Below are positions 1 through 7,303 of a stretch of 8,750 bases of DNA, piece by piece (position 1 is the first letter of the stretch; each line of letters begins with the position of its first letter). This DNA comes from Candidatus Wallbacteria bacterium. GTDB taxonomy: Bacteria; Muiribacteriota; UBA6191; JACPRK01. The translations under genes and the position numbers were made by a program. The notes under the pieces were generated by a model that made no database searches, was not told the DNA's origin, and worked only from the letters and a program-made list of their open reading frames with translations. The DNA lies in assembly GCA_016199905.1 (NCBI GenBank), contig JACQFU010000348.1:1-8750 (forward strand). Direction: 5' to 3'.

Positions 1-3000
1 GACACCTGGGAGCTGGGCCCCGAGCCGGACAGCGGCGCTTCCACTGTGCAACTGACGGCGGCACTTCAATTCGCCGGAAATGCGGCCGGCTACAAGGCTG
101 CCCCCAGACCGGCAAACCCCACGACCCTGGCCTGTGGCGAGACCGCCGTCCTCACGTTCGCCGTCGAGGTCACCGGGGCCTCCAGCCCGGGCCCGCGTAC
201 GGTCACGGCCGTGGTCGCCGGCAAGGACGCCAACTCGGGGGCCGCCGCGAGCGTGGCCAACACCGCTGCCGCCACCTGGACGATCGTGCCAGGCCCGGCA
301 CGGCTCGCCGTGCGCTCCGTCGCGGCGGCGCCCGTCAAGGTGAGCCGGGGCCAGACCGTCTCGCCGGTTTCGGTCGTCGTCGCCAACACCGGCGAAACCG
401 CGGCCCGCGTCTGGAGCAGCGGACTGGTATTCGGAGCCGGTTCCTCCGGCTACTCCGTTACGCCGGTCTCGGTCGAGACGACGCTGGCCGCAGCCGCCAC
501 GGCGACCTTCACGTACGCCGTGACCGTGCGCGAGACCGCTCCCCTGGGAGCGACGGCGATCGACGCCACCGTCAGCGCTGCGGATGTCGCTACCGGATCG
601 CCCGCGGGCGATTCGAGCGCCGACGTCACCGACACGTGGTTGGTGCAGACCCCGGCCGCGTTGACGCTCGCGCCGCTGTCTTGCCACGCCACCGTCTTGC
701 GGGGCACTGCGTTCCGCGCCACCGCTTCGCTGACCAACCAGGGCCAGGCGAAGGCCTTCCCGGTGGACCTCACGCTCTCGTGGGGCCTGCCGGGGTTGAG
801 AGTGACCCCCGTCGGCGTGCCGCCCGTCGAGCTCGACGGCGGGCAGTCGGCCGCCTGGTCATTCGACGTGTCGATGCCGCTGACGTCCGCGCTCGCCCCC
901 GTCGGAGGCAACGTGACCGCGATCGGGACAGACGCGAACTCGGGACTCGTATTGCACGCCACGACGATCGGGACCGTGCTGCCTGCGAACCACTCGCCCG
1001 TGGCTCTCCTCGCGACGCCGGCACCCGCCGCCTTCGCCGCAGGCGTCCAGCTCGACGCGAGCGCCAGCTACGACGGGCCGGCCCCGGATCGCTCCGAAGG
1101 GGACCCGCTGTCCTACCGCTGGGCGATCGCTGCCAGGCCTGCCGGCAGCTCCGCAACTGCTTCCGCTTTCTCCGTGAACGCGACGACCGGGGCTGCGCGC
1201 CCTCTCTTCAGACCGGATGTGCCGGGCTCCTATCGTCTATCCCTCGTCGTCTCGGACGGGACCGACTCCTCCGCCTCGGCCGTGGTCGACGCCCTGCTCG
1301 AGAACACGGCGCCCGTGGCCCGCGCCGTAGCAAGCGCGCCGGTGCCCGCCGGCGAGACCGTAGTCCTGGACGGCCGCTCGTCATTCGACGCGGAGACTCC
1401 CACGAGCCTGATTTATCGCTGGAGCTTCGCGTCCGTCCCGGCCGGGAGTCTCCTGACCGATGGGAACATCGTGCCCAACGCAAGCGCGCTCGCCGGTCGG
1501 GCTTCCTTCCGGACCGACCGCAAGGGCGTTTACGCCATCGGCCTCCTGGTGAGTGACGGGTTCCTCGACTCGGCCCCGGCTCCGGTGACTGTAACCGCCA
1601 CCAACCGGCCGCCCGTCGCGAGCATTGCGGCTCCCGGCGAGGGACTTTGCTTCCAGAGTCTGACGCTGGCGGCAACCGGCTCCAGCGACCCCGACGGCGA
1701 CGCGCTGACCTACGACTGGAGCTTCACGAGCTTGCCCGCGGGCAGTGCCCTGACCACAGCCAGCATGACTCCGAACGGCTCCGCTTCCGCCGCGACCACC
1801 GCCTTTGTCCCCGATCGGCCAGGAACCTTCGCGATTGCCCTGGTCGCGCGCGACGCGGAAGCGGCCTCGCCCCCCGCGCATTGGAGCATCCAGGTCCAGC
1901 CAGCGCTCCCGGAGGCCCATGCAGGGGCCGACGTGACGGCCCGCGTCACTCAGACCGTCACGCTCGACGGCTCGGCATCGGTCAGTCCCGGGAACCAGCC
2001 GATGACCTATCGTTGGAGGTTCGTGAGCGTCCCGCCCAACAGCCGCGTGACCACGGCGTCGCTGAGCTCGAACGACGCGACCCGGGCAGCCACGACGTCC
2101 TTCCGGCCCGACCGCAAGGGCCTCTACCGGCTCTCCCTGGTCGTCGTGACGCAACAAGGAGCCTCGCCCCCGGATCGGGTCGACGCGACCGCCGTCAACT
2201 CCGGACCCGCGGCGCGAACCGGTGCCGACCAGACGGTCGCCCTCCGCCGTCCCGTGACGCTCTCGGGCGCCGGCTCGAGCGACCCCGACGCCGAAGACAC
2301 TCTCTCTTTCTCGTGGTCCCTTCGCTCGGTGCCGTCGGGCAGCCGGCTGTCGACCTCGGCGCTCGTGCCCAACAGCTCGCCGGGCTCGGCGCATACTTCC
2401 TTCGTGCCCGATGTGCCGGGGAGCTATGAGGTAGGCCTGGTCGTCGACGACGGCATCGAGCCCTCGGCCCGTTCGCTCACACGCATCACCGCCGTCAATG
2501 CGAGACCGATCGCCGCCTGCTCCGCGAGCGGACCGGCGGCCGTGACGCAACCGGTCGAGCTCGACGGCAGCTCGTCGTCGGACCCGGACCCGGACACGGC
2601 GCTCGTCTACCATTGGGACCTCGCGTCCCGGCCCGCCGGCAGCCAGCTCACGACGGCGTCTCTCGCGCCGAACGACAGCGCGTCGGCTTCCCTCAGCCGC
2701 TTCCAGCCCGACCGCAAGGGCTTGTACGTCGTGCGTCTGATCGTGAGCGACGGTATCGCGTCGAGCGTACCGGCCACGGCGCTCGTGGACGCCGGCAACA
2801 GCCCCCCTGCAGCGTCCCTTGCGCTCGTCACGGTTTCACCGCAGGCCAATCGCGACGTCGTTCTCGATGCCAGCCAGAGCAGCGACCCGGATCTCCAGGA
2901 CGCGCTGTCGTACGGCTGGCGGCTGTCGTCTCGTCCACAGGGCAGCGCTCTTCAAGAAATCTCGATCGCTCCACTGAATCCCAATCAACCATGGCGGGCG

Positions 3001-4914
3001 CGGTTCGTGCCCGACCGCGCGGGAAGCTACAGCGTGCGGCTGATCGTTTCGGACGCAACCGCCTCGACCGCCTCCGAGAGAACCGTCGCCGTCCTACCGC
3101 AGCCAAACCCGCCTCCCGTTGCGACGATCCGGGCTCAGTCGCTCGCGGGCGGACCGCAAGTGCTGCAACTCGACGGCCGCGGCTCGAGACCCGGCGCCAC
3201 GACGCGGCCCATCGCAGCCTACCGATGGCGGCTTGCTGCGGCGCCCGCGGAGGCCCGAACACTCGCGTCGTCTTCGGCCACCGTATCGTACGATGCGCGC
3301 GCCGCCGGGTCGTACACCTTCGAGCTGACGGTCACGGATATCTCGGGCCTTTCGGGCTCCGTTCGAGTCGGCGCCTCCGTCACGAATGTGACCCCGACGG
3401 CGCAGGCCGGGCCGGACTCGGAGCTGCTACTGTACCGGCCGGGCCTGCCGCCGGAGCTTGGTACCACCACGACCGTCCGGTTGAACGGCCGGCGTTCCGC
3501 CGACGCCAACGGAACGCCGCTCGTTTACACGTGGCGGGTGGTGCTCGCGCCTGACAAGAGCGTCGCCCAGGCGGCCGAGACGACTCTGGCCGCGATCGAC
3601 GATGCGCACTCTGCGGCGCCCCGAATTTCGTTCCGTACGGACCTGGTCGCGGAGAGCGGCGGGCGATTCAGGCTGGCGGCGGCAGGCGGCTACTGGGTTC
3701 GCTTGACCGTTTCCGACGGTGAGCGCGAAGAAGCCGACGAGGTGGCCATCACCGCGCTCGATCCGGCGGCGCTCTTGTCGTGGGCCGACGCGGGAATCGA
3801 GACGTTCGATCGCGTCCAGTTCTTGCCCGGCGGAGGCATCGCTCCGACGGTGCCCGACCCGACGATCGTCCCGGCGCTCGACGCCTCCGGCAACGCCCGA
3901 AACCTGCGCGCCCACATCCGCCTCGACGGCCACGAGAGCGCCGATCCCACGGGCCTTCCGCTCAAGTACCGTTGGTCGGTGGCCCTCGACGGCGAGGGGC
4001 GCCCTCTGGTGCCCGCCGGGTCTGCTCCGCCCATCCTTTCCGGGGCCGATACAGCCACGCCCAGCTTCGTGCCGGCCGCGGAGGGGATGTACACGTTCGA
4101 ACTGATCGTCGACAACGGACGGCATTCGAGCTGGCCCGACCGCGTGAGAGTGACGATCGGGTCGACCAACCTTTCCCCACGTGCGGACATCGTGGCCGAG
4201 GATCTGGAGACCCTCCAGCGCGTGACGCCGCGCGACGCCTTGACCGCCTTCACCTTGGGACATCGCATCGTGCTTCGCGGAGACGGTTCCAGCGATCCCG
4301 ATCCAGGTGACGGAGCAGCGCTCCTCTACTCCTGGACTCAGGAGGCGGGACTGCGCTCGGAGCTCGGGCCATCGACGACGACCGGGGTCGTGAGCTTCGT
4401 GCCGGCGGAGCCCGGCCGTTACGCGTTCTCCTTGGTCGTGAGGGACCCGCAAGCCAGGGAAAGTCAGCCCGAAGCGATCGATTTCCTGGTGATGCCCGAA
4501 GGCCGGCCCCGGCCGCAGATCGCCCTGACGGCCACGGCGCCGGGAGTGTCCACGACCGGGCAGTCGATGCCGGAGCAGCAGCAGGACGACAGTCCGCGGA
4601 GTCTTCGAGTGAAGGCCCCCGTGACGGTGACGCTCGAGGCGCGAGTCTCGGGCCTCCTGCCGGGAGAGCGGAGCGACATCCTCTGGCGGCAACTGGCGGG
4701 TCCGACGGTCGCGCTCTCGAACGTGGGAGACCGGAACACGGTAGCGGAGGCGTCCGTGACGACCTTCTCGCCCACCACGTCTCGGGTCCACGTCTTCGAG
4801 GCGTCACTGGAGCCATTGGATGATTCGGGTCAAGGCACCGGCTTGCGGGTGGCCCGCCGGATCGCGGTCCTCGTCGACACGGCCACGAGCCGGGTGCCGA
4901 TCGCGATCGCGTAG
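1..4914 (+). CDS. Giant PKD-repeat surface protein, 5' partial, ends at an in-frame amber codon
   Basis: The frame is open from base 1, so the N-terminus lies outside the window; the first internal GTG (46) falls inside a domain and is not a real start. The first ~330 residues are Ig-like domains of the CARDB/NEW3 kind (conserved-residue pattern such as VSVVVANTGETAARV), each closing with a T-W signature (Trp codons at 7, 277 and 637). From about 988 come PKD-like repeats of roughly 100 residues. Their pattern is N-x-x-P-V-A, then LDG-x-SSDPD, Y-x-W, F-x-PD-x-x-G-x-Y and LVVSDG. There are no catalytic motifs. PKD and CARDB modules are typical of extracellular adhesive or structural proteins, so a cell-surface or secreted role is inferred. 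The frame meets TAG at 4912-4914 within the thirteenth repeat and continues in the same frame to 5379, so this CDS is probably not the whole protein. Confidence 0.9.
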   Translation, partial: DTWELGPEPDSGASTVQLTAALQFAGNAAGYKAAPRPANPTTLACGETAVLTFAVEVTGASSPGPRTVTAVVAGKDANSGAAASVANTAAATWTIVPGPARLAVRSVAAAPVKVSRGQTVSPVSVVVANTGETAARVWSSGLVFGAGSSGYSVTPVSVETTLAAAATATFTYAVTVRETAPLGATAIDATVSAADVATGSPAGDSSADVTDTWLVQTPAALTLAPLSCHATVLRGTAFRATASLTNQGQAKAFPVDLTLSWGLPGLRVTPVGVPPVELDGGQSAAWSFDVSMPLTSALAPVGGNVTAIGTDANSGLVLHATTIGTVLPANHSPVALLATPAPAAFAAGVQLDASASYDGPAPDRSEGDPLSYRWAIAARPAGSSATASAFSVNATTGAARPLFRPDVPGSYRLSLVVSDGTDSSASAVVDALLENTAPVARAVASAPVPAGETVVLDGRSSFDAETPTSLIYRWSFASVPAGSLLTDGNIVPNASALAGRASFRTDRKGVYAIGLLVSDGFLDSAPAPVTVTATNRPPVASIAAPGEGLCFQSLTLAATGSSDPDGDALTYDWSFTSLPAGSALTTASMTPNGSASAATTAFVPDRPGTFAIALVARDAEAASPPAHWSIQVQPALPEAHAGADVTARVTQTVTLDGSASVSPGNQPMTYRWRFVSVPPNSRVTTASLSSNDATRAATTSFRPDRKGLYRLSLVVVTQQGASPPDRVDATAVNSGPAARTGADQTVALRRPVTLSGAGSSDPDAEDTLSFSWSLRSVPSGSRLSTSALVPNSSPGSAHTSFVPDVPGSYEVGLVVDDGIEPSARSLTRITAVNARPIAACSASGPAAVTQPVELDGSSSSDPDPDTALVYHWDLASRPAGSQLTTASLAPNDSASASLSRFQPDRKGLYVVRLIVSDGIASSVPATALVDAGNSPPAASLALVTVSPQANRDVVLDASQSSDPDLQDALSYGWRLSSRPQGSALQEISIAPLNPNQPWRARFVPDRAGSYSVRLIVSDATASTASERTVAVLPQPNPPPVATIRAQSLAGGPQVLQLDGRGSRPGATTRPIAAYRWRLAAAPAEARTLASSSATVSYDARAAGSYTFELTVTDISGLSGSVRVGASVTNVTPTAQAGPDSELLLYRPGLPPELGTTTTVRLNGRRSADANGTPLVYTWRVVLAPDKSVAQAAETTLAAIDDAHSAAPRISFRTDLVAESGGRFRLAAAGGYWVRLTVSDGEREEADEVAITALDPAALLSWADAGIETFDRVQFLPGGGIAPTVPDPTIVPALDASGNARNLRAHIRLDGHESADPTGLPLKYRWSVALDGEGRPLVPAGSAPPILSGADTATPSFVPAAEGMYTFELIVDNGRHSSWPDRVRVTIGSTNLSPRADIVAEDLETLQRVTPRDALTAFTLGHRIVLRGDGSSDPDPGDGAALLYSWTQEAGLRSELGPSTTTGVVSFVPAEPGRYAFSLVVRDPQARESQPEAIDFLVMPEGRPRPQIALTATAPGVSTTGQSMPEQQQDDSPRSLRVKAPVTVTLEARVSGLLPGERSDILWRQLAGPTVALSNVGDRNTVAEASVTTFSPTTSRVHVFEASLEPLDDSGQGTGLRVARRIAVLVDTATSRVPIAIA

Positions 4915-5208
4915 CTGAGTCCACCGCTGTTGCCGGCCGGCGGCACCGACGACCAGCGCCGCGTGACGCTCGACGGACGCCGGTCGGCGGCTGCCCTGCA
5001 GTCTGGGACGACGGCCGCGTTGCAGTTTTGCTGGGAACAGATTGCGGGTCCCTCAGCGAGGATCGAGAACGTCTACGCCCCGTTGACTCGCGCCTGGTTG
5101 CCCTCGGCCGGCGCCAACGACACGAGGCTCTATCGATTTGCGCTCTACGTCGATACGGGCCTGGATCGGAGCGAAGCCTTCAACGTCTCCGTGGCGCAGC
5201 GAGGCAGC
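988..5208 (+). repeat. Thirteen tandem PKD-like domain repeats
   Basis: By eye, units begin near 988, 1303, 1603, 1900, 2197, 2497, 2797, 3106, 3385, 3760, 4168, 4498 and 4879. Units two to seven are 297-309 bases each, close to exactly 100 codons. Units nine to eleven grow to about 125-136 codons through insertions in the first loop and before the F-x-PD strand. The last two units are the most degenerate. Repeated signatures include YRW or YDWSF, RPAGS or VPAGS, F-x-PDRKG-x-Y and LVVSDG. Regular length with diverged sequence suggests old tandem duplication with functional constraint. The thirteenth unit is interrupted by the amber codon at 4912-4914. Confidence 0.85.
4912..4914 (+). other. 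In-frame amber codon inside the last PKD-like repeat
   Basis: The codon reads TAG in the frame that is open from 1 to 5379. On both sides the translation fits one PKD-like unit: VPIAIA before it, and LSPPLLPAGG followed by RRVTLDGRRS after it. These match the N-terminal strand region of the other units. The frame does not shift, so a single base substitution would restore it. TAG also ends lexA (7409-7411) and the pilin-like gene (5850-5852), so reassignment of TAG across this genome is unlikely. Confidence 0.9.
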
Positions 5209-5379
5209 TCGACGTCCCCCGCGGCCTTCCTCGACAGCGCGGGAGGATACCGCGGAGGAGGCGGATGCGCGATGGTCGAACCGGGTGAGGGCGGTCGCCT
5301 CTCGGACTGGCTGCCAGTCTGGGTACCCGCGTTCCTCGCCCTGCTCGGGGTCAGGCGGCGGCGGCGCAGCATGCCCTGA
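4930..5379 (+). CDS. C-terminal part of the PKD protein: last repeat plus sorting signal
   Basis: This segment is in the same frame as the upstream PKD gene and begins directly after its TAG. The TTG at 4930 is the earliest start-like codon, but I see no Shine-Dalgarno sequence before it, so independent translation is doubtful. It encodes the remainder of a PKD-like unit (VTLDGRRS, then FCWEQIAGPS, then LYRFALYVDTG). A glycine/cysteine motif GGGGCAM follows, then a hydrophobic segment (5299-5352) and five arginines (5353-5367), ending MP-stop. This is the layout of CTERM protein-sorting tails. It most likely represents the cell-anchoring end of the 1-4914 product, separated by a nonsense codon or sequence error, and should be read as one gene with it. 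As a free fragment it would lack any export signal. Confidence 0.7.
   Translation: MPAGGTDDQRRVTLDGRRSAAALQSGTTAALQFCWEQIAGPSARIENVYAPLTRAWLPSAGANDTRLYRFALYVDTGLDRSEAFNVSVAQRGSSTSPAAFLDSAGGYRGGGGCAMVEPGEGGRLSDWLPVWVPAFLALLGVRRRRRSMP
5254..5367 (+). other. CTERM-type C-terminal sorting signal with cysteine
   Basis: It has three parts: a Gly-rich motif ending in Cys (GGGGC, codons 5254-5268) followed by AMVEPGEGG; a predicted membrane segment LSDWLPVWVPAFLALLGV (5299-5352); and an RRRRR cluster (5353-5367). The protein ends three residues later. This matches the known organisation of tripartite sorting tails such as JDVT-CTERM, MYXO-CTERM and GlyGly-CTERM, which are processed by dedicated membrane proteases. 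The Cys before the membrane segment is most like the JDVT and MYXO types. I cannot assign the exact family by eye, and no matching protease lies in this window. Confidence 0.7.
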
Positions 5380-5395
5380 CGGGACGCTCGTCCCG
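5380..5395 (+). terminator. Possible weak terminator hairpin after the PKD gene
   Basis: An inverted repeat CGGGAC-GCTC-GTCCCG begins on the base after the TGA of the PKD frame. A short T run (5408-5411) follows about 12 bases later, which is too far for a canonical rho-independent terminator. The position after the last codon and before a convergent gene favours a termination or 3'-end stability role, but the evidence is modest. Confidence 0.35.
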
Positions 5396-5849
5396 CCGGT
5401 TCGCGCATTTTCTGTTGGAAGCCGACGGCGTTTCTGTAATCCAAGTCGCTCAAGGGAGCTGGCAGCACAGTCGGATCACCGACGAGGCCGGGCTTCGGTT
5501 GGAAAGGTGGACAGCGAGCTCGGCGCGAAAAGGCCGGCGCACGAGCAGGAGGTTCTCGTGTACCAGCACGCCGTCGTCGTCCGAGGAGAGACTGCCTCTC
5601 GGGTTGTGTGGAGGGGGTGTTGCGCTTTTCGCGCGACGCAAGGCGCGGCGATGGCGCTTGCCCTCGTGCTGCAAGGAGAACAAGGAGCTGGGCGGGTTCC
5701 TCTGCTCCACCGAGCCAGCCCTGGACGTCCTGCCGCCGGGCCGGCATCCAGTGACGGTGACGTCGAGATGCTCCGGGCGAGCCGGGCCGGGGCCGAATCT
5801 GGCCGCGGTGGTGCTGGCGGTGGTCCCGCGTGGGCGTTTCCCGGAAGCT
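5380..5849. other. Convergent intergenic region without a supportable gene
   Basis: This stretch lies between the 3' ends of the PKD gene (+) and the pilin-like gene (-). Open frames cross it on both strands, but they are rich in Arg, Ser and Pro, have no recognisable domain, and run antisense into the pilin-like gene. Apart from the hairpin at its left edge I see no RNA gene, array or convincing terminator. It is longer than expected for a simple convergent gap, so a decayed gene is possible. Confidence 0.5.
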
Positions 5850-6776
5850 CTACCGGTCGCTCGAGCCGTGAACCGTGCAGCTGATTCCGCTGCCCGACTG
5901 CGTGAGCACATAGTGAGACGAAGAACCCGGCCCCTGGCCCGGATCGTCGAATGCCCTTTGCAGGTAGCCGCCCTTGACGAGCTTCGCAAGTAGCTCGCTG
6001 TCTATGCGCTCCGTCTTGGTGTTGAAGTCGAGGTTGTACATCTCGATGGCGCCGGCCAGAGTCCTCTGATTCGCGAGGCACTGCCGCTTCTCCGTCGGTT
6101 CCCCTTCGTATGCCGAGCCGTGGAACCTGCATGTGATGGCATCACCACGGGGCGTCAGAGAGTAGGGAGTCGAGGAGTCCGTACCGGAGCCGGGATGTCT
6201 GGGAAACTGGTCCAGATAGCGCTTCTGGACGAGCCTCTGGAGAAGGGCCAGGTCCACCAGATCGATCCTCGTATTGTTGTCTTCGTTGTACATCACGATC
6301 GCGTCGGTGATCAGCTTCTCGACGGCGTAACAGACCTGGGCCTCTGTCAGCGGCTCGTCCAGATTGGAGCCGTGGGCGCGGCAAACGACTTTGCCGTCGG
6401 GGGAGAAGATATAGTGACTGGCCGACTCACCGCCCCAGCCCGGATCTTCCGGCTTTTCTTGCAAGTATCCGCCCTGGATCAGCTTCGCGAACAACTCATC
6501 GTCGAGCCGGTCGACCTTCGTGTTCTGGTCGAGGTTGTACATCTCGATGGCACCGGCGATCGTCCTCTGGACGCCCATGCAAGCCCGGCGATCGCGAGCG
6601 GCCGAATTGCTCCGGCGGTTGGCAGCGGCCGGCGGTCGATCCGGCTTCGACGCCTTTGCCCCATTCAGTCCGTCGAAGGAAGGATCCTGGGCGAAGAGCT
6701 GAACCGCCGCCAGGAGTGCGGCCAATAGGATGATTCCGGAGGACTGGATCCGTCGCCGAAGGGGCTGCACGTTCAC
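5850..6776 (-). CDS. Exported protein with three tandem pilin/pseudopilin-like head domains
   Basis: The product is 308 residues long. The GTG start at 6774-6776 is supported by AGGAG nine bases upstream. Residues 1-29 form a Sec signal peptide: RRR, then a hydrophobic IILLAALLAAVQLF core, with likely cleavage after A29. A low-complexity linker follows (about 30-64). Three repeats come next: C66-S137, C149-S221 and C233-S305. The pattern is C-x4-RT-x-AGAIEMYNLD-x-NT, L-x-x-L-x-x-GYL, DPG, HY or PYS, and C-x2-HG-S. This resembles the C-terminal globular region of type IV pilins, ComGC and GspG-like pseudopilins (I..A...Y, GYL, P, final C..HG). The prepilin peptidase motif and N-terminal helix are absent, so it should not polymerise as a pilin. 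Paired cysteines may form disulfides. Function is unknown; a secreted or periplasmic partner of a pilus or secretion system is only inferred. It converges on the PKD gene. Confidence 0.88.
   Translation of the reverse strand: MNVQPLRRRIQSSGIILLAALLAAVQLFAQDPSFDGLNGAKASKPDRPPAAANRRSNSAARDRRACMGVQRTIAGAIEMYNLDQNTKVDRLDDELFAKLIQGGYLQEKPEDPGWGGESASHYIFSPDGKVVCRAHGSNLDEPLTEAQVCYAVEKLITDAIVMYNEDNNTRIDLVDLALLQRLVQKRYLDQFPRHPGSGTDSSTPYSLTPRGDAITCRFHGSAYEGEPTEKRQCLANQRTLAGAIEMYNLDFNTKTERIDSELLAKLVKGGYLQRAFDDPGQGPGSSSHYVLTQSGSGISCTVHGSSDR
5862..6581 (-). repeat. Three tandem 'C...IEMY...GYL...C..HG' domain repeats
   Basis: In gene order the units occupy 6581-6366, 6332-6114 and 6080-5862, each about 72 residues with 66-67 residues between the two cysteines. 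Units one and three are the closest: they share an identical 24-base segment at 6528-6551 and 6027-6050, coding the AIEMYNLD region. The middle unit is diverged (DAIVMYNEDNNT, KRYLDQFP). This suggests different duplication times or relaxed constraint on the middle unit. Confidence 0.85.
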
Positions 6777-6785
6777 GATTGGGCA

Positions 6786-6790
6786 CTCCT
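6786..6790 (-). promoter_or_regulatory. Ribosome binding site of the pilin-like repeat gene
   Basis: On the minus strand AGGAG lies nine bases before the GTG at 6774-6776. It fixes the start just before the basic n-region of the signal peptide. A TAGAAT (-10-like) sits at 6838-6843 but has no good -35 partner, so no promoter is called. Confidence 0.65.
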
Positions 6791-6840
6791 GGAGATCGAT
6801 GGAGATGAGACGATCGTCGACCGTCCCCGGTCTTCACATT

Positions 6841-7005
6841 CTACGCGGGTGGCAGACCGGAAGTTGCCTCGTGCCCGCGCTCGCGGCTCGCCTCGGAGAG
6901 GCCCGGCTCCAGTTCGAGCGCCCGCCGATGGGCCGCCTGCGCTTCCGTGGTCCGGCCGAGTGAACTGAGCCGCCGGGCCGAGAGCCGTTCCCACCGCGAC
7001 GACGG
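6841..7005 (-). pseudogene. Remnant of a TPR-protein C-terminus
   Basis: The minus-strand frame ending in TAG at 6841-6843 contains one convincing tetratricopeptide-like unit. Its core reads LGRTTEAQAAHRRALELEPG, which fits the LG-x-x-x-EA-x-x-x-x-x-RALELEP consensus. It is preceded by a helix around W-x-x-L (codons from about 6993). No further TPR or plausible start is found upstream: the frame turns into Ser/Thr/Pro/Arg-rich sequence and then meets the hairpin-rich repeat. It therefore looks like the last ~55 codons of a lost gene. Its stop is 64 bases upstream of the pilin-like gene on the same strand, so the two may once have been consecutive. A chance open frame in GC-rich DNA cannot be excluded. 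Confidence 0.45.
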
Positions 7006-7178
7006 TTGACCGATCGGCGCGAGCCCCCCGACCCCCGAGCTGATTGTGATCCGGGTCGAGCCGGAGGAGACCCCGGCCGGCGTCGTCCTTGGGATGCGGG
7101 CCGGCGCGGCAGTCCCGGAGAAGCGGACCACCCGCTGACCTCGGTTTGCCCCCAATACCTATGAAGTAAGGACACCAA

Positions 7179-7225
7179 TCGAGGGCTTCGCCCTCGAACT
7201 CCCACCAAGGGCCAATGGCCCCTGG
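7179..7225. repeat. Hairpin pair A (two triloop inverted repeats)
   Basis: The first hairpin is TCGAGGGC-TTC-GCCCTCGA (7179-7197), a perfect 8-base stem. The second spans 7205-7225, a 9-base stem with one mismatch around the loop AAT (CCAAGGGCC / GGCCCCTGG). Their centres are 27 bases apart. Confidence 0.75.
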
Positions 7226-7303
7226 ACCCCATTTTCTGGAGAGACTCTCGCAGGAGTTCGCAAGCTAGATGAACAGTTTCAGGCCTGACGGACAAACGGG
7301 AGT

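Noticed and set aside
46..48. GTG as the start of the PKD gene
   Set aside because: The frame is open to base 1, the preceding codons (DTWELGPEP) continue the domain pattern, and there is no RBS or signal peptide here.
1381..2613. Long minus-strand open frame (410 codons) opposite the PKD repeats
   Set aside because: It is Arg/Gly-rich, has no domain, and follows the repeat period of the sense gene; typical antisense opening in GC-rich coding DNA.
3427..4791. Long minus-strand open frame (454 codons) opposite the PKD repeats
   Set aside because: Same reasoning: composition is dominated by Arg, Gly and His with no recognisable fold, and the sense strand has clear PKD-like signatures.
4912..4914. 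TAG as a recoded amino acid such as pyrrolysine
   Set aside because: Two other genes in the window stop at TAG, and PKD repeats are not known pyrrolysine users; mutation, error or readthrough is simpler.
5415..5993. Plus-strand open frame of 192 codons in the convergent gap
   Set aside because: It is Arg/Ser/Pro-rich, lacks an RBS or domain, and runs antisense through the last pilin-like repeat.
6120..6728. Plus-strand open frame of 202 codons with protein-like composition
   Set aside because: It is antisense to the pilin-like repeat gene; the sense strand has repeats, a signal peptide and an RBS.
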